A DNA stretch of 64,000 bases from Paenibacillus alba (GTDB lineage: Bacteria > Bacillota > Bacilli > Paenibacillales > NBRC-103111): the NCBI RefSeq assembly GCF_013204855.1, contig NZ_JABMKZ010000021.1, positions 1-64,000 on the forward strand. Reading direction: 5' to 3'. This document shows positions 53,818-61,730 of the stretch, piece by piece. The notes below the pieces were generated by a model. That model had not been told where the DNA came from and ran no database searches. It was given only the letters and a program-made list of their open reading frames with translations. The position numbers and the translations under genes are program-made. Every line of letters starts with the position of its first letter. Position 1 is the first letter of the stretch.

Positions 53818-55777
53818 CGAAATACTTGATCAACTCATCGAGGAGCAGGTTGGCCGCTTTGTATCCGCCTGCGGAGTTCCAAATTCCTTCATCTACTTGA
53901 ATCACTTTATTGGCTTTCGTAACGTTTAAGTTTTTAAATAACGGGTCATTCATCCATTCCTTCACTACGCTCGCAGCATCTGTCTTCCCTTTGGCTTCCG
54001 ATACGAAGTAGAACAGGACATCTCCATCCATTTTGGCGATATTTTCTTTATTCAAAACTTCGATGAAAGAGTCCTTCTCCTGCGACTCAGGACGTGCGAT
54101 GCCCAGTTGGCCCAGCAGCACGCCGGCGAATGTCTGTTTCTGGTAAATGCGCACTTGCGTCGCCGAGAAACGCACTAGCGAAACTTTCGTTGCTGCCTTG
54201 CTGCCAAGCTTCGCTTTCACTTCCGCTACCCGCTTGTCAAAAGCAGCCATCACTTTCTCGCCTTCATCCTTCTTATTTACCGTCTCCGAGTACAGCTTGA
54301 AATTAATTTTCCAATCTCCGACCAAATCAGCCGCGAACACCGTAGGAGCAATTTGCTTCAATTGATCGTAAATTTTCTCCTGCCTCACTTTGTTCCCGAT
54401 AATCAAATCCGGTTTCAAGCTGGCAATCAGTTCAAGATTGGGCTGCAATTCATCCCCGACGACTGTTACATTCTGCATATCGTTCTTGATATGATCGTAC
54501 CATGGTTCCCCAAGCCAGGACATAACCGCTCCCACCGGTTTAACGCCAACTGCGAGCAGCGCTTCCGTCCCCTCATTGGTCAGAATAACGACTCGGGATG
54601 GCGTGCCCTTAATCGTCGTTTCGCCCATCGCGTGTTTAATGACCCGCGAGGCATCAGCTTCCTTATTGGCCGCAGCGGATGGAGAGCTGCTTGCGGCCGG
54701 GACCGGCGTCACTCCACTCGTCGTGGTCGGGGTTGCCGTTGACCCGGTTGAACAGGCACTGAGCAGTAATGTGAAACAGATGACGACCATGGCAGTCATC
54801 CAGGCTTTTGATTTCTTATACATCTGTGAATCTCCCTCTTCTCTATAATGATAATGATTCTCATAACCATTACTACTATAGCGTCTAAGCCCCCCCTCCA
54901 CAATGGGATATTTCGACAGCGGGAATGGATTATTTCGACGCCATTCCCCGCCGTACGACTCTTTGAACCTTTGGGGAGAGATTCCCTCCTGCTTCTTGAA
55001 AATCCGGCTGAAATAATAACTGTCCGCGTAGCCGACACTCTCAGAGATCTCTTTCAGCGTTCTGTCCGTATTGACGAGAAGTGCCTTGGCCTTATTTACC
55101 CGAAGCCCGATCAAATACACGATCGGGCTTGTATTCATTTGATTTTTAAACAGACGGAGCAGTTGTCTGGACGTACATTCCAGCGTTTCGGCCAACGCTT
55201 CCAGCGTCACCGTTTCCTGATAATGCTCCTCCATATAATAGATTGCTTGACTGACGAGATCGGGACGGATGACGTCGACCCCTTGTTCGTGCAGCTGCTC
55301 GACCAGTTCGTAAAGCAATTGATAGAATAGCGTCTTTACTTTGAATTTATCGAGCGGACTGGGCGCCTGCCATATTTGATACATATGCTCCAGCTTCTGC
55401 AGCCAAGATATCGGATACTTAGGAGACAAACTATAGCGCAACTGGAACGGATTCTCGCGCTCCATCAGATTGACCAGCTCATATCGGCTTGGAAGCGGCA
55501 ACGTTGCCTTGTACAACACCATAAAATATTCCAGCTGCTCCACAGCCGCAATGTCAAGGCTAAGCCCTTTTCCTACGTGCAGAACATGGAATCGCTGCAT
55601 GCGGCTCTCAATTCCGTCTATGTGCAGCTTAGCGCTCCCGCTGGTAACATAAAGGAAAGCGCTTGTCGGCACGCGATATCCGCGCATGACTTCGCCAGGC
55701 TCCAGCATCATACGGCGAACGTCCATCACTCTGATGAGAACGTGATTCCACAAAACGATATGGTCGCTAATTCTCAT
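53807..55777 (-). CDS. AraC regulator fused in frame to FecB-type siderophore-binding lipoprotein (locus 2)
   Basis: One uninterrupted 656-codon frame. Residues 1-318 are an AraC regulator: sensor region with FLYVTSGSAKLHIDG, two helix-turn-helix motifs at about 195-275 with ECTSRQLLRLFKNQM and VGYADSYYFSRIFKKQEG. Met319 begins a complete lipoprotein: MYKKSKAW, hydrophobic segment, LLLSAC with Cys342, then a Peripla_BP_2 fold (TPSRVVILTNEGTEALLAVG, LKPDLIIGNKVRQEKIYDQL). ATG 54823 has GAGGGAG and lies 25 bp after an in-frame Fur box. Two permease genes follow directly, so the binding half serves that importer. The AraC half probably senses the siderophore or co-regulates the operon. One or two polypeptides are possible. 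Confidence 0.9.
   Translation of the reverse strand: MRISDHIVLWNHVLIRVMDVRRMMLEPGEVMRGYRVPTSAFLYVTSGSAKLHIDGIESRMQRFHVLHVGKGLSLDIAAVEQLEYFMVLYKATLPLPSRYELVNLMERENPFQLRYSLSPKYPISWLQKLEHMYQIWQAPSPLDKFKVKTLFYQLLYELVEQLHEQGVDVIRPDLVSQAIYYMEEHYQETVTLEALAETLECTSRQLLRLFKNQMNTSPIVYLIGLRVNKAKALLVNTDRTLKEISESVGYADSYYFSRIFKKQEGISPQRFKESYGGEWRRNNPFPLSKYPIVEGGLRRYSSNGYENHYHYREEGDSQMYKKSKAWMTAMVVICFTLLLSACSTGSTATPTTTSGVTPVPAASSSPSAAANKEADASRVIKHAMGETTIKGTPSRVVILTNEGTEALLAVGVKPVGAVMSWLGEPWYDHIKNDMQNVTVVGDELQPNLELIASLKPDLIIGNKVRQEKIYDQLKQIAPTVFAADLVGDWKINFKLYSETVNKKDEGEKVMAAFDKRVAEVKAKLGSKAATKVSLVRFSATQVRIYQKQTFAGVLLGQLGIARPESQEKDSFIEVLNKENIAKMDGDVLFYFVSEAKGKTDAASVVKEWMNDPLFKNLNVTKANKVIQVDEGIWNSAGGYKAANLLLDELIKYFDVK
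54824..54903 (-). promoter_or_regulatory. Intragenic Fur-box promoter for the binding-protein half (locus 2)
   Basis: Minus strand: -35 TTGTGG (54898-54903), 17 bp, -10 TATAGT (54875-54880), 11 bp, Fur box TGAGAATCATTATCA (54849-54863), 25 bp with GAGGGAG, then ATG 54823. Every spacing equals that of locus 1, and the 15-bp box is identical. The DNA also encodes NGYENHYHYREEGDSQ in the fusion frame. Activity is inferred. Confidence 0.8.
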
Positions 55778-55827
55778 AAATCGGTCATTCCTTTCTTTCC
55801 CATCTATTAACCTATCATATCACAATT

Positions 55828-55846
55828 GAAAATAATTCTCATTATC
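55828..55846 (-). promoter_or_regulatory. Fur-box-like site upstream of the locus 2 fusion gene
   Basis: GAAAATAATTCTCATTATC (plus strand) matches the 19-bp Fur consensus at about 15 positions and lies about 50-70 bp before the AraC start at 55777. Together with the internal box it would place both halves of the fusion under iron control. The equivalent position of locus 1 shows no such site. Confidence 0.7.
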
Positions 55847-55855
55847 ATTCGCGAT

Positions 55856-55889
55856 TTTGAAAAAGACGAAACCAGCTCGGCTCCGTCTT
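55856..55889 (-). terminator. Terminator of the SH3/GW-repeat protein gene
   Basis: On the minus strand AAGACGGAGCC pairs with GGTTTCGTCTT (55863-55889, with G-U pairs), followed by TTTT. It lies just upstream of the Fur-box region of the next gene. Confidence 0.78.
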
Positions 55890-55923
55890 TCATCGGTTAA
55901 TATCCATTGCTTTCGTTTAAAGT

Positions 55924-57162
55924 TTAAAGTCTTACCCATTTGTATCCCTGCCATGTGTGTATGTAATACCACGTTTGTCCTTCATAAGAAGTCCATTCAC
56001 GTAAAGCCATGACGAATTGTTTAGAGAAGGTCAAAGCATTGTTCAACGCTGCACTATCCTCATAAGGCGCATCTAACGCAATCGATGTGTGAGATAATTC
56101 AATGCTAAGCTGACTCTTCTTAACACCGAACTTTTGATCATTCTCGAAATCTCCAGTCATCCGTAAGGCAACTTCCCTAGATGGATTGATCCATACCCCA
56201 GTTCCTGAGCCGTTAGCCAGCGTAAAGTACCAATCGTTTATTTTGCCAATCGCATGTACGGCTTGCGGAGGTTCTTCTGACGTTGAAACCCCAGCGTAGC
56301 TGTAGGGTGTTTTGAAATACTGGAAGGGCACGGGAAGATCAATTGTCCGATCGACTGCTTCGATTCCTTCCATTCCAAGTCCATAGTCCCTATCCAAATA
56401 AATCCATCTTAACCCTTGCGGCGTATCAACTTGATACCACACACTGGCACCAGCCATACTTGTGATCATATATTTGGTTAGGGCATTTGCCAATTGAGGT
56501 TTCAGTTTGGCTTCATTCTGTAATGGCTCAGCAAAAGGGAACAGATACACCGCGCTTTCCTGCGCAATAGGTACAAGGCCTTTAACCGGAACCCCTTTGT
56601 ATTTCTCAGCGTATTCGAAAGGGCGAATCCATTTATCTCCAAGCCATGATGTGTGAATCAAAAACCACTTATCTTCAGTCCGACATGGCGTATACGGGTC
56701 GCACACATCTAAAGAAGCAATTGCCTGAACTTTCTGAGGGGATAGCTTATAATCCGTCATTTTCGAAGGTGCCTTATAAATAGGAGTCTCCCTATCCAGC
56801 AAGGTCAGATTCTGATTCTCGACAACTAACTTGCCGTACTTATAAGATCCCTCTTTTAAATTAATCCAAGCCTTGCCAAGCCATGTTTCAACCTGAACTT
56901 TTTCCAAACTTATGATGTTTAGCAGCATGCTTTTCTTAATAGGCGCTAAGTGAACAGACTGAAGCGGGCTTAGAGCACCTATAGCATCATCGGCTCTAGT
57001 ATCCTCCGATGCATACAAAGTAAACTCGTCTAGAAGCGTAATAAAAGGCATATCACTTGATGCAGCAAGTTCCTGGTCTGCAAAAGAACTTTGTGGCGCT
57101 GCTAGCAAAACAATCGCTGTGACCAACATCCATGTCAAAAGTTTCCTATAAATGGGACTCAT
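55924..57162 (-). CDS. Secreted protein with repeated SH3/GW-like modules
   Basis: About 412 residues with a signal peptide (cleavage after SSFA). It then has at least five similar modules, each ending in a W-(I/V) strand: WLGKAWINL, WLGDKWIRP, QGLRWIYLD, GTGVWINPS and WQGYKWVRL. Such GW/SH3_8-like modules bind cell-wall polymers. No enzymatic domain is visible. The start is unclear: AGGAG abuts ATG 57162 with no spacing, TTG 57174 lacks a site, and an ATT codon at 57153 has the best spacing (9 nt). It may act as a wall-associated sensor or scaffold; this is inference. Confidence 0.75.
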   Translation of the reverse strand: MSPIYRKLLTWMLVTAIVLLAAPQSSFADQELAASSDMPFITLLDEFTLYASEDTRADDAIGALSPLQSVHLAPIKKSMLLNIISLEKVQVETWLGKAWINLKEGSYKYGKLVVENQNLTLLDRETPIYKAPSKMTDYKLSPQKVQAIASLDVCDPYTPCRTEDKWFLIHTSWLGDKWIRPFEYAEKYKGVPVKGLVPIAQESAVYLFPFAEPLQNEAKLKPQLANALTKYMITSMAGASVWYQVDTPQGLRWIYLDRDYGLGMEGIEAVDRTIDLPVPFQYFKTPYSYAGVSTSEEPPQAVHAIGKINDWYFTLANGSGTGVWINPSREVALRMTGDFENDQKFGVKKSQLSIELSHTSIALDAPYEDSAALNNALTFSKQFVMALREWTSYEGQTWYYIHTWQGYKWVRL

Positions 57163-57188
57163 CTCCTTTCCCAATTCGCAAGCTCCAT

Positions 57189-57596
57189 CTACAATATTTT
57201 AGTAAACATGATTTCCAACGGCTCATTTGCAAGCATCAAACACCCTGCATCCCTATAACCCAATTTCCGGTAGAAATGCTGTGCCTCTTCGTTCGCCAAT
57301 GTAGATGTCATAACCAATTTAAAACCCTTTTGTTTCATTTCGTCTTCCCAAAAGAGAACAGCTTGCTTGCCTACACCTTTGCCCCGAAATGGTTCATCTA
57401 CCCAAATCATATTCATAAAAGGGGTGTTATCCCAGAAATATCCGTACCTGATCCATCCAAAACTAGTTTCCTCTTCGTTCTTCAGCATATATATTTCATT
57501 TCCCTTAATCTTCGGCAAGATTAAATCCTCTAAAATATGATGATCTCGGTCACGAATGTAATCGTAGTCTAGTTCCGTTGCGACAGTGATTCTCAC
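57189..57596 (-). CDS. GNAT-family N-acetyltransferase
   Basis: The 135-residue GNAT protein has the acetyl-CoA motif WVDEPFRGKGVGKQAVLFWE (motif A, R/Q-x-x-G-x-G/A) and the C-terminal HFYRKLGYRDAG (motif B). Start GTG 57596 has AAAGGGG 7 nt upstream. The same frame continues upstream without a stop into the last part of a GrpB-like sequence. The gene was therefore probably a GrpB-GNAT fusion before the GrpB half broke. The acceptor substrate is unknown. Confidence 0.8.
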   Translation of the reverse strand: MRITVATELDYDYIRDRDHHILEDLILPKIKGNEIYMLKNEEETSFGWIRYGYFWDNTPFMNMIWVDEPFRGKGVGKQAVLFWEDEMKQKGFKLVMTSTLANEEAQHFYRKLGYRDAGCLMLANEPLEIMFTKIL

Positions 57597-58136
57597 TTCA
57601 ATGCCCCTTTCGTGTTGACATTTCCATCCGGCACGAGCCAGTATCTTTTGAACAAATTCACTCTTGGCATTGGTATACGAGGCACGGTCATTGTGAAATC
57701 GTTGTGCCAGTTCCAACTTCAAATCACCATATATTTTAGCGTCCTCAGGATGAGTTCTCAAATAATCCCGAAAAATAATATGACGTTGATATTGGTCGTT
57801 TTCTACCGTGCATACGTACAGGTGATGCCAAGTTATGCCAGCTGGAGGAATAAAAGCCTCTCACCCTGCAGCTCCTAAATCGCCTTCATGTACGTACCCA
57901 AGTGTGGCAAGCCCTAGAATTGCAGTCTGGACGTCTGCCTGCTTAGATACAATAACGTCGATATCAACAATTGGTTTAGCTGCTAATCCTGGAACGGCCG
58001 TGCTCCCGACGTGCTCTATTCTGACATTGAGATCGCTTAAAACCGGAAGTACGAAGTCTCGTAACTGCTCAAACAACAGAACCCAACTTGGATCGTATTC
58101 TACAACTACTACACTGGAACCCATAGAAATCCTCAT
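57597..58136 (-). pseudogene. Broken GrpB-family (UPF0157) gene
   Basis: The first 91 residues (EYDPSWVLLFEQLRDFVLPV, then RIEHVGSTAVPGLAAKPIVD) are a clear GrpB N-terminus. An in-frame TGA at 57861-57863 stops it. Directly after the stop the same frame continues with EAFIPPAG and WHHLYVC. Near 57775-57785 the match shifts by one base to RDYLRTHPEDAKIYGDLKLE and runs on into the GNAT gene. One nonsense change and one single-base deletion therefore inactivate it, if the sequence is correct. GrpB proteins are nucleotidyltransferase-like. Confidence 0.85.
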
Positions 58137-58423
58137 CGTTTTCCTTCACCCAGTAAACCTATATAATTTCCAGCTTCTCTTACGGTGAATCCATATATTT
58201 TTTGAGCTTTTCTAATTGATTTTCGTTTTTTTCCTTGAGCTACAAGTTTTTGGAGATCTTCGTCCAAAGGATTTCTTAACCCCATCTCTTTTACTATACT
58301 ACGCAACAAATCATTTGTGGCTATTTGCCGTATTAAGACTATACTAACTATTGCGGATACCGAAATAATGATAACAATACTCCAAACCATTCCAAATAAA
58401 GAGTCCAGATGATCCACCTCCAC
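58133..58423 (-). CDS. Small membrane-anchored protein, function unknown
   Basis: The 96-residue protein has one N-terminal membrane helix (about 10-31, GMVWSIVIIISVSAIVSIVL). A cytoplasmic basic tail of about 60 residues follows, ending with a helix pattern SIRKAQKIYGFTVREAGNYI that recalls ribosomal L7/L12-like or UBA-like helices. I do not recognise the family. The start is uncertain (GTG 58423 overlaps GGAGG; in-frame alternatives follow). It overlaps the GrpB start by 4 bp. Confidence 0.55.
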   Translation of the reverse strand: MEVDHLDSLFGMVWSIVIIISVSAIVSIVLIRQIATNDLLRSIVKEMGLRNPLDEDLQKLVAQGKKRKSIRKAQKIYGFTVREAGNYIGLLGEGKR

Positions 58424-58682
58424 TAAATAGTAATATGTAGATTCGAGTTTTTATTGCAGCGCTCCTAAGATGTCTTGGATAAAAATGTATTATAGCATAA
58501 AATACTTCTATGAATTCTTGGAAATACCTTTCCTCTCTACGTATCAATATATTTATGATAAGCTGCCCATACATAGAAGAGGCTGTCCCATAAGCCGAAT
58601 TTTAGTAGGTAAGCGTCGATAGATGATGGGGTTGATTACTTTCATGTGGACTGAAGGGGCTTCAAGATCAGATCCGTTCACC

Positions 58683-58885
58683 CGAGTGTAAAAGCCTGCG
58701 AAAATACAGGAATTTCCGGGCGAATGCGATTAAAAAGTGGAAATGCCTGCAATTGTGCAGGCATCTTTATCTTTTTCAGCCGTAAATTCAGAAAAAGCCT
58801 CAAAAGCCTGCACAATTGCAGGAATTTAATAGTTCTGGCTATTCCAAGAGCAAAAAAGATGCATAATTGCAGGTTTAGAGAAAGA
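58683..58885 (+). repeat. Four-hairpin intergenic repeat, complete copy
   Basis: Units start at 58695 (CCTGCGAAAATACAGG), 58746 (CCTGCAATTGTGCAGG), 58807 (CCTGCACAATTGCAGG) and 58858 (GATGCATAATTGCAGG), spaced exactly 51, 61 and 51 bp. Unit 2 extends to ATGCCTGCA/TGCAGGCAT. At the same place the 18761 copy has ATACCTGCA/TGCAGGTAT, a compensatory pair of changes. Linkers match the other copies in part. Confidence 0.9.
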
Positions 58886-59123
58886 AACTGGAGCTAGAGT
58901 CAGAGAAAGTAGGAGGCTAATCAAGAGATTATCAGGACCCGTAACAGCTATGTGAAATAGATCCGGACGCCATATTCATACGCATGAAAGAAGATCACAC
59001 GCAGAACGGGCATAACAGCAGTTTATGTCAGGTTACAATGTACAATCCGAGCTGCCGGTAATGGAATAGTAAAAGTAAGTTTGGTATAGGCACGATCGAG
59101 CCTCTCCGAATCCCAATCAAAAA
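58886..59123. other. Intergenic stretch without recognisable features
   Basis: About 240 bp between the hairpin repeat and the terminator of the oxidoreductase gene. No open frame, family match, promoter or RNA structure that I can support. The stretch 58424-58682 likewise holds only weak open frames and the promoter region of the small membrane protein gene. Confidence 0.4.
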
Positions 59124-59170
59124 GCAAAAAAGCTGTCCCTCAAGTAGGTTTATCTACTTATGAGACAGTC
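59124..59170 (-). terminator. Terminator after the luciferase-like oxidoreductase gene
   Basis: On the minus strand CTGTCTCATAAGTAG pairs with CTACTTGAGGGACAG (13 of 15) around ATAAAC, followed by CTTTTTT. It lies directly after the stop at 59173. Confidence 0.88.
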
Positions 59171-59172
59171 CC

Positions 59173-60234
59173 TTATCTTCCTTTTTCCGTCTCGGCTTCC
59201 CACTTGGTTATTTCCTCCCGAACACGGGGCGCTACCTCCGTTCCTAGCAGTTCAATGGCTCTCATCACTTGAGCATGCGGCATCGTGCTTAACGGAACAT
59301 ACAGCATAAAGCGTGTAACCCCTACGTTTTTGCGAAGGTGAATGATCTTCTGAGCAACCGTATCGGGATCGCCGACATACAGGGCTCCTTCAAAACTGCG
59401 CGCAGCATCGTAGCTTGAACGATCATAATGCGCCCAGCCCCGCTCTTTGCCTAATCTATTCATACCGGCCATGGTAGAAGGAAAAAATGTATCTGCAGCG
59501 CGTTCAGTATTCTCTCCAACAAATCCTATCGAGTGCGCCCCAACCTTAAGCCGCGATTCATCATGACCAGCGTGCGCAGCCGCTTTCTTATATAGCTGCA
59601 CGAGCGGTGCAAAATCCGTCGGTTTTCCACCAATTATCGCCAACATCAGCGGCAGTCCTAACAGACCTGCACGGATAGCAGACTCCTGTCTGCCCCCGCT
59701 GCCAACCCATATCGGTAAAGGATTTTGAACGGGCCGTGGATACACGCCCAAATTGTTAATCGCTGGCCGATGCCCGCCTTTCCAGGTTACTTTTTCCGAC
59801 TCTCGTATTTTAAGGAGCAATTCCAAATGTTCTTCAAACAGCTCATCATAGTCATTCAAGTCATAGCCAAACAGTGGAAAAGATTCAATAAAGGAACCCC
59901 GACCCGCTATAATCTCCGCACGTCCATTTGAAATACCATCGAGCGTAGCAAAATCCTGAAAAACGCGCACTGGATCAGCTGAAGAAAGCACCGTCACTGC
60001 ACTGGTCAGTCGAATCCGTTTCGTCTGTGATGCAGCCGCAGACAGCACAAGTGCTGGTGAAGATGCTGCATAGTCCTTCCGATGATGCTCACCTATGCCA
60101 AACACATCAAGTCCCACTTGATCAGCAAGCACAATTTCCTCGACAACTTCACGCAATCGCTGTGCGTGACTCATCACTTCACCAGTCTGAATATCCGGCT
60201 TTGTTTCTACAAACGAAGTAATACCTATTTCCAT
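59173..60234 (-). CDS. Luciferase-like (LLM class) flavin oxidoreductase
   Basis: The 353-residue protein has landmarks VGLDVFGIGEHHRKDYAASS, SAVTVLSSADPVRVFQDFAT, GRAEIIAGRGSF and PLPIWVGSGGRQESAIRAG, typical of bacterial luciferase-like monooxygenases of the LLM class. Substrate unknown. ATG 60234 (MEIGITSF) is preferred because AGGAGAG lies 8 nt upstream; ATG 60240 is too close. It follows the MFS gene by 15 bp and is probably in its TetR-controlled operon. Confidence 0.88.
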   Translation of the reverse strand: MEIGITSFVETKPDIQTGEVMSHAQRLREVVEEIVLADQVGLDVFGIGEHHRKDYAASSPALVLSAAASQTKRIRLTSAVTVLSSADPVRVFQDFATLDGISNGRAEIIAGRGSFIESFPLFGYDLNDYDELFEEHLELLLKIRESEKVTWKGGHRPAINNLGVYPRPVQNPLPIWVGSGGRQESAIRAGLLGLPLMLAIIGGKPTDFAPLVQLYKKAAAHAGHDESRLKVGAHSIGFVGENTERAADTFFPSTMAGMNRLGKERGWAHYDRSSYDAARSFEGALYVGDPDTVAQKIIHLRKNVGVTRFMLYVPLSTMPHAQVMRAIELLGTEVAPRVREEITKWEAETEKGR

Positions 60235-60249
60235 GGCCATCTCTCCTAT

Positions 60250-61440
60250 TCAAATTTTAATAACTGCGCGGTTGGTCATAGCCCAAAACAGAAGAGCTAA
60301 AGCACTAACGGAAGCCCCGAGCAAACATACTCCGTTCCAGCCATAGTGTGCATAGATATGGGTCGAAGCGATGGAACCGGAAGCACTTCCTATAGAATAG
60401 AAAACCATGTACCCGGCAGCTAGCCGACTGCGCGCCTCCGTACCTAATGAGAAGATCATACTTTGATTAGTGACATGCACGGCCTGAACTGCCAAATCTA
60501 GAAGAACAATTCCAATGACCAATGCGAGCAACGACTGTTCCGTACGGCTGATCAGCAACCATGATATCAATAATAAGATCAAAGCTATGCCCGTCGTCCT
60601 CTGTCCGTAACCTCGATCGGCTAGCTTGCCCGCTCTTGCTGCAGCTAACGCTCCGACAACTCCCACGAGACCAAACGCTCCAATTGCAGTGTGTGAAAGA
60701 GATAATGGCGGCGCGCTAAGAGGGAGTACCAATGGCGTCCACAAAATGCTGAAAGCAGCAAAAATAAGCAGAGCCAGAACAGCTCGGATGCGTAATAACC
60801 GTTCTTTTACGAGCAGCATAAGCACCGACCTAAGCAACTGGGGATAGGACAGCGACGTTCCCTTACGCTCAACATTCGGCATCACCCTAAATAACGCACA
60901 AACCATAAGAAACATCAACGCGGCGGAGACCAAATATACGGAACGCCACCCCGCAAAATCTGTTAATATTCCTGAAATGGATCGAGCAAGAAGGATGCCA
61001 ATCACAATTCCGCTCGTTATCCTGCCAACGACACGTCCACGTTCAGCAGGTGCAGCCATCGTCGCCGCGAACGCCACAAAAGTCTGAGCCACAACGGAAA
61101 GTAGTCCCACTAATGCCATACCTGCGAATAATACCGTGCTGGATGATGCAGTGCCAACAATAACCAAAGCGATCATGGCTAAGAGCATCTGACCGATTAT
61201 CAGCCGGCGCTGGTTCAGTAAATCTCCAAGCGGCACAAGCATTAACAGCCCTACTGCATAAAAGATCTGAGTAATGGTAATGAGAATGCCAATGGATGAA
61301 TGCTCAATACCGAACTCACTCGACAGATTATCGAGTATTGGCTGTGCGAAGTAGATATTGGCAACAGACATCCCGCAGGCAACCGCAAACAATAGGGTCA
61401 CATAGCGAGTCATAGAAGAACTAACTTTAACCTCCTCCAT
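60250..61440 (-). CDS. MFS transporter (drug/metabolite efflux type)
   Basis: The 396-residue protein has twelve hydrophobic segments. The MFS loop GLLMLVPLGDLLNQRRLIIG (about 70-90) and the half-repeat ARAGKLADRGYGQRTTG are typical of efflux members. ATG 61440 has AAGGTG 8 nt upstream. It is divergent from a TetR gene, with matching operator sites on both promoters, and is followed by the LLM oxidoreductase. Export of a toxic compound that also induces the TetR protein is a likely role. Confidence 0.88.
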   Translation of the reverse strand: MEEVKVSSSMTRYVTLLFAVACGMSVANIYFAQPILDNLSSEFGIEHSSIGILITITQIFYAVGLLMLVPLGDLLNQRRLIIGQMLLAMIALVIVGTASSSTVLFAGMALVGLLSVVAQTFVAFAATMAAPAERGRVVGRITSGIVIGILLARSISGILTDFAGWRSVYLVSAALMFLMVCALFRVMPNVERKGTSLSYPQLLRSVLMLLVKERLLRIRAVLALLIFAAFSILWTPLVLPLSAPPLSLSHTAIGAFGLVGVVGALAAARAGKLADRGYGQRTTGIALILLLISWLLISRTEQSLLALVIGIVLLDLAVQAVHVTNQSMIFSLGTEARSRLAAGYMVFYSIGSASGSIASTHIYAHYGWNGVCLLGASVSALALLFWAMTNRAVIKI

Positions 61441-61483
61441 TTTGTACACACCTTACCTCTCTTAAATTTTGACATCGATTATT

Positions 61484-61546
61484 TATCGTACCGATCGGTA
61501 CAAATAATGCCTGGTAAATATAACGTATAGAAACGTTTGATGTCAA
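61484..61546 (-). promoter_or_regulatory. Promoter and TetR operator of the MFS/oxidoreductase operon
   Basis: Minus strand: TTGACA (61541-61546), 18 bp, TATATT (61517-61522). The palindrome GTACCGATCGGTAC (61488-61501) follows 15 bp later within TATCGTACCGATCGGTAC (61484-61501). The operator would overlap the transcription start, consistent with repression by the divergent TetR protein. Confidence 0.82.
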
Positions 61547-61618
61547 TGATAAAAATAAATACAATGAGTTGAATCTTCAGAAACCATCCTTCCTAGTTAG
61601 AATGAGCTAGAATTATAT

Positions 61619-61666
61619 TTGACAATACAAACGGTAAACTATATAATTTATCATACTTATCGGTAC
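61619..61666 (+). promoter_or_regulatory. Promoter and TetR operator of the tetR-like gene
   Basis: TTGACA (61619-61624), 17 bp, TATAAT (61642-61647) is a consensus sigma-A promoter. TATCATACTTATCGGTAC (61649-61666) follows at once and matches the operator at 61484-61501 at 15 of 18 positions. Autorepression is the natural reading. Confidence 0.85.
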
Positions 61667-61730
61667 GTTAAAATCAAGGCATTTACATCTGATCGGAATT
61701 TAAAATGAATAGTTACGAGAGGTATTGCTT

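Noticed and set aside
58344..58574. Minus-strand open frame overlapping the small membrane protein gene
   Set aside because: Overlaps the better supported 58133-58423 gene in another frame, has no ribosome site and no family features.
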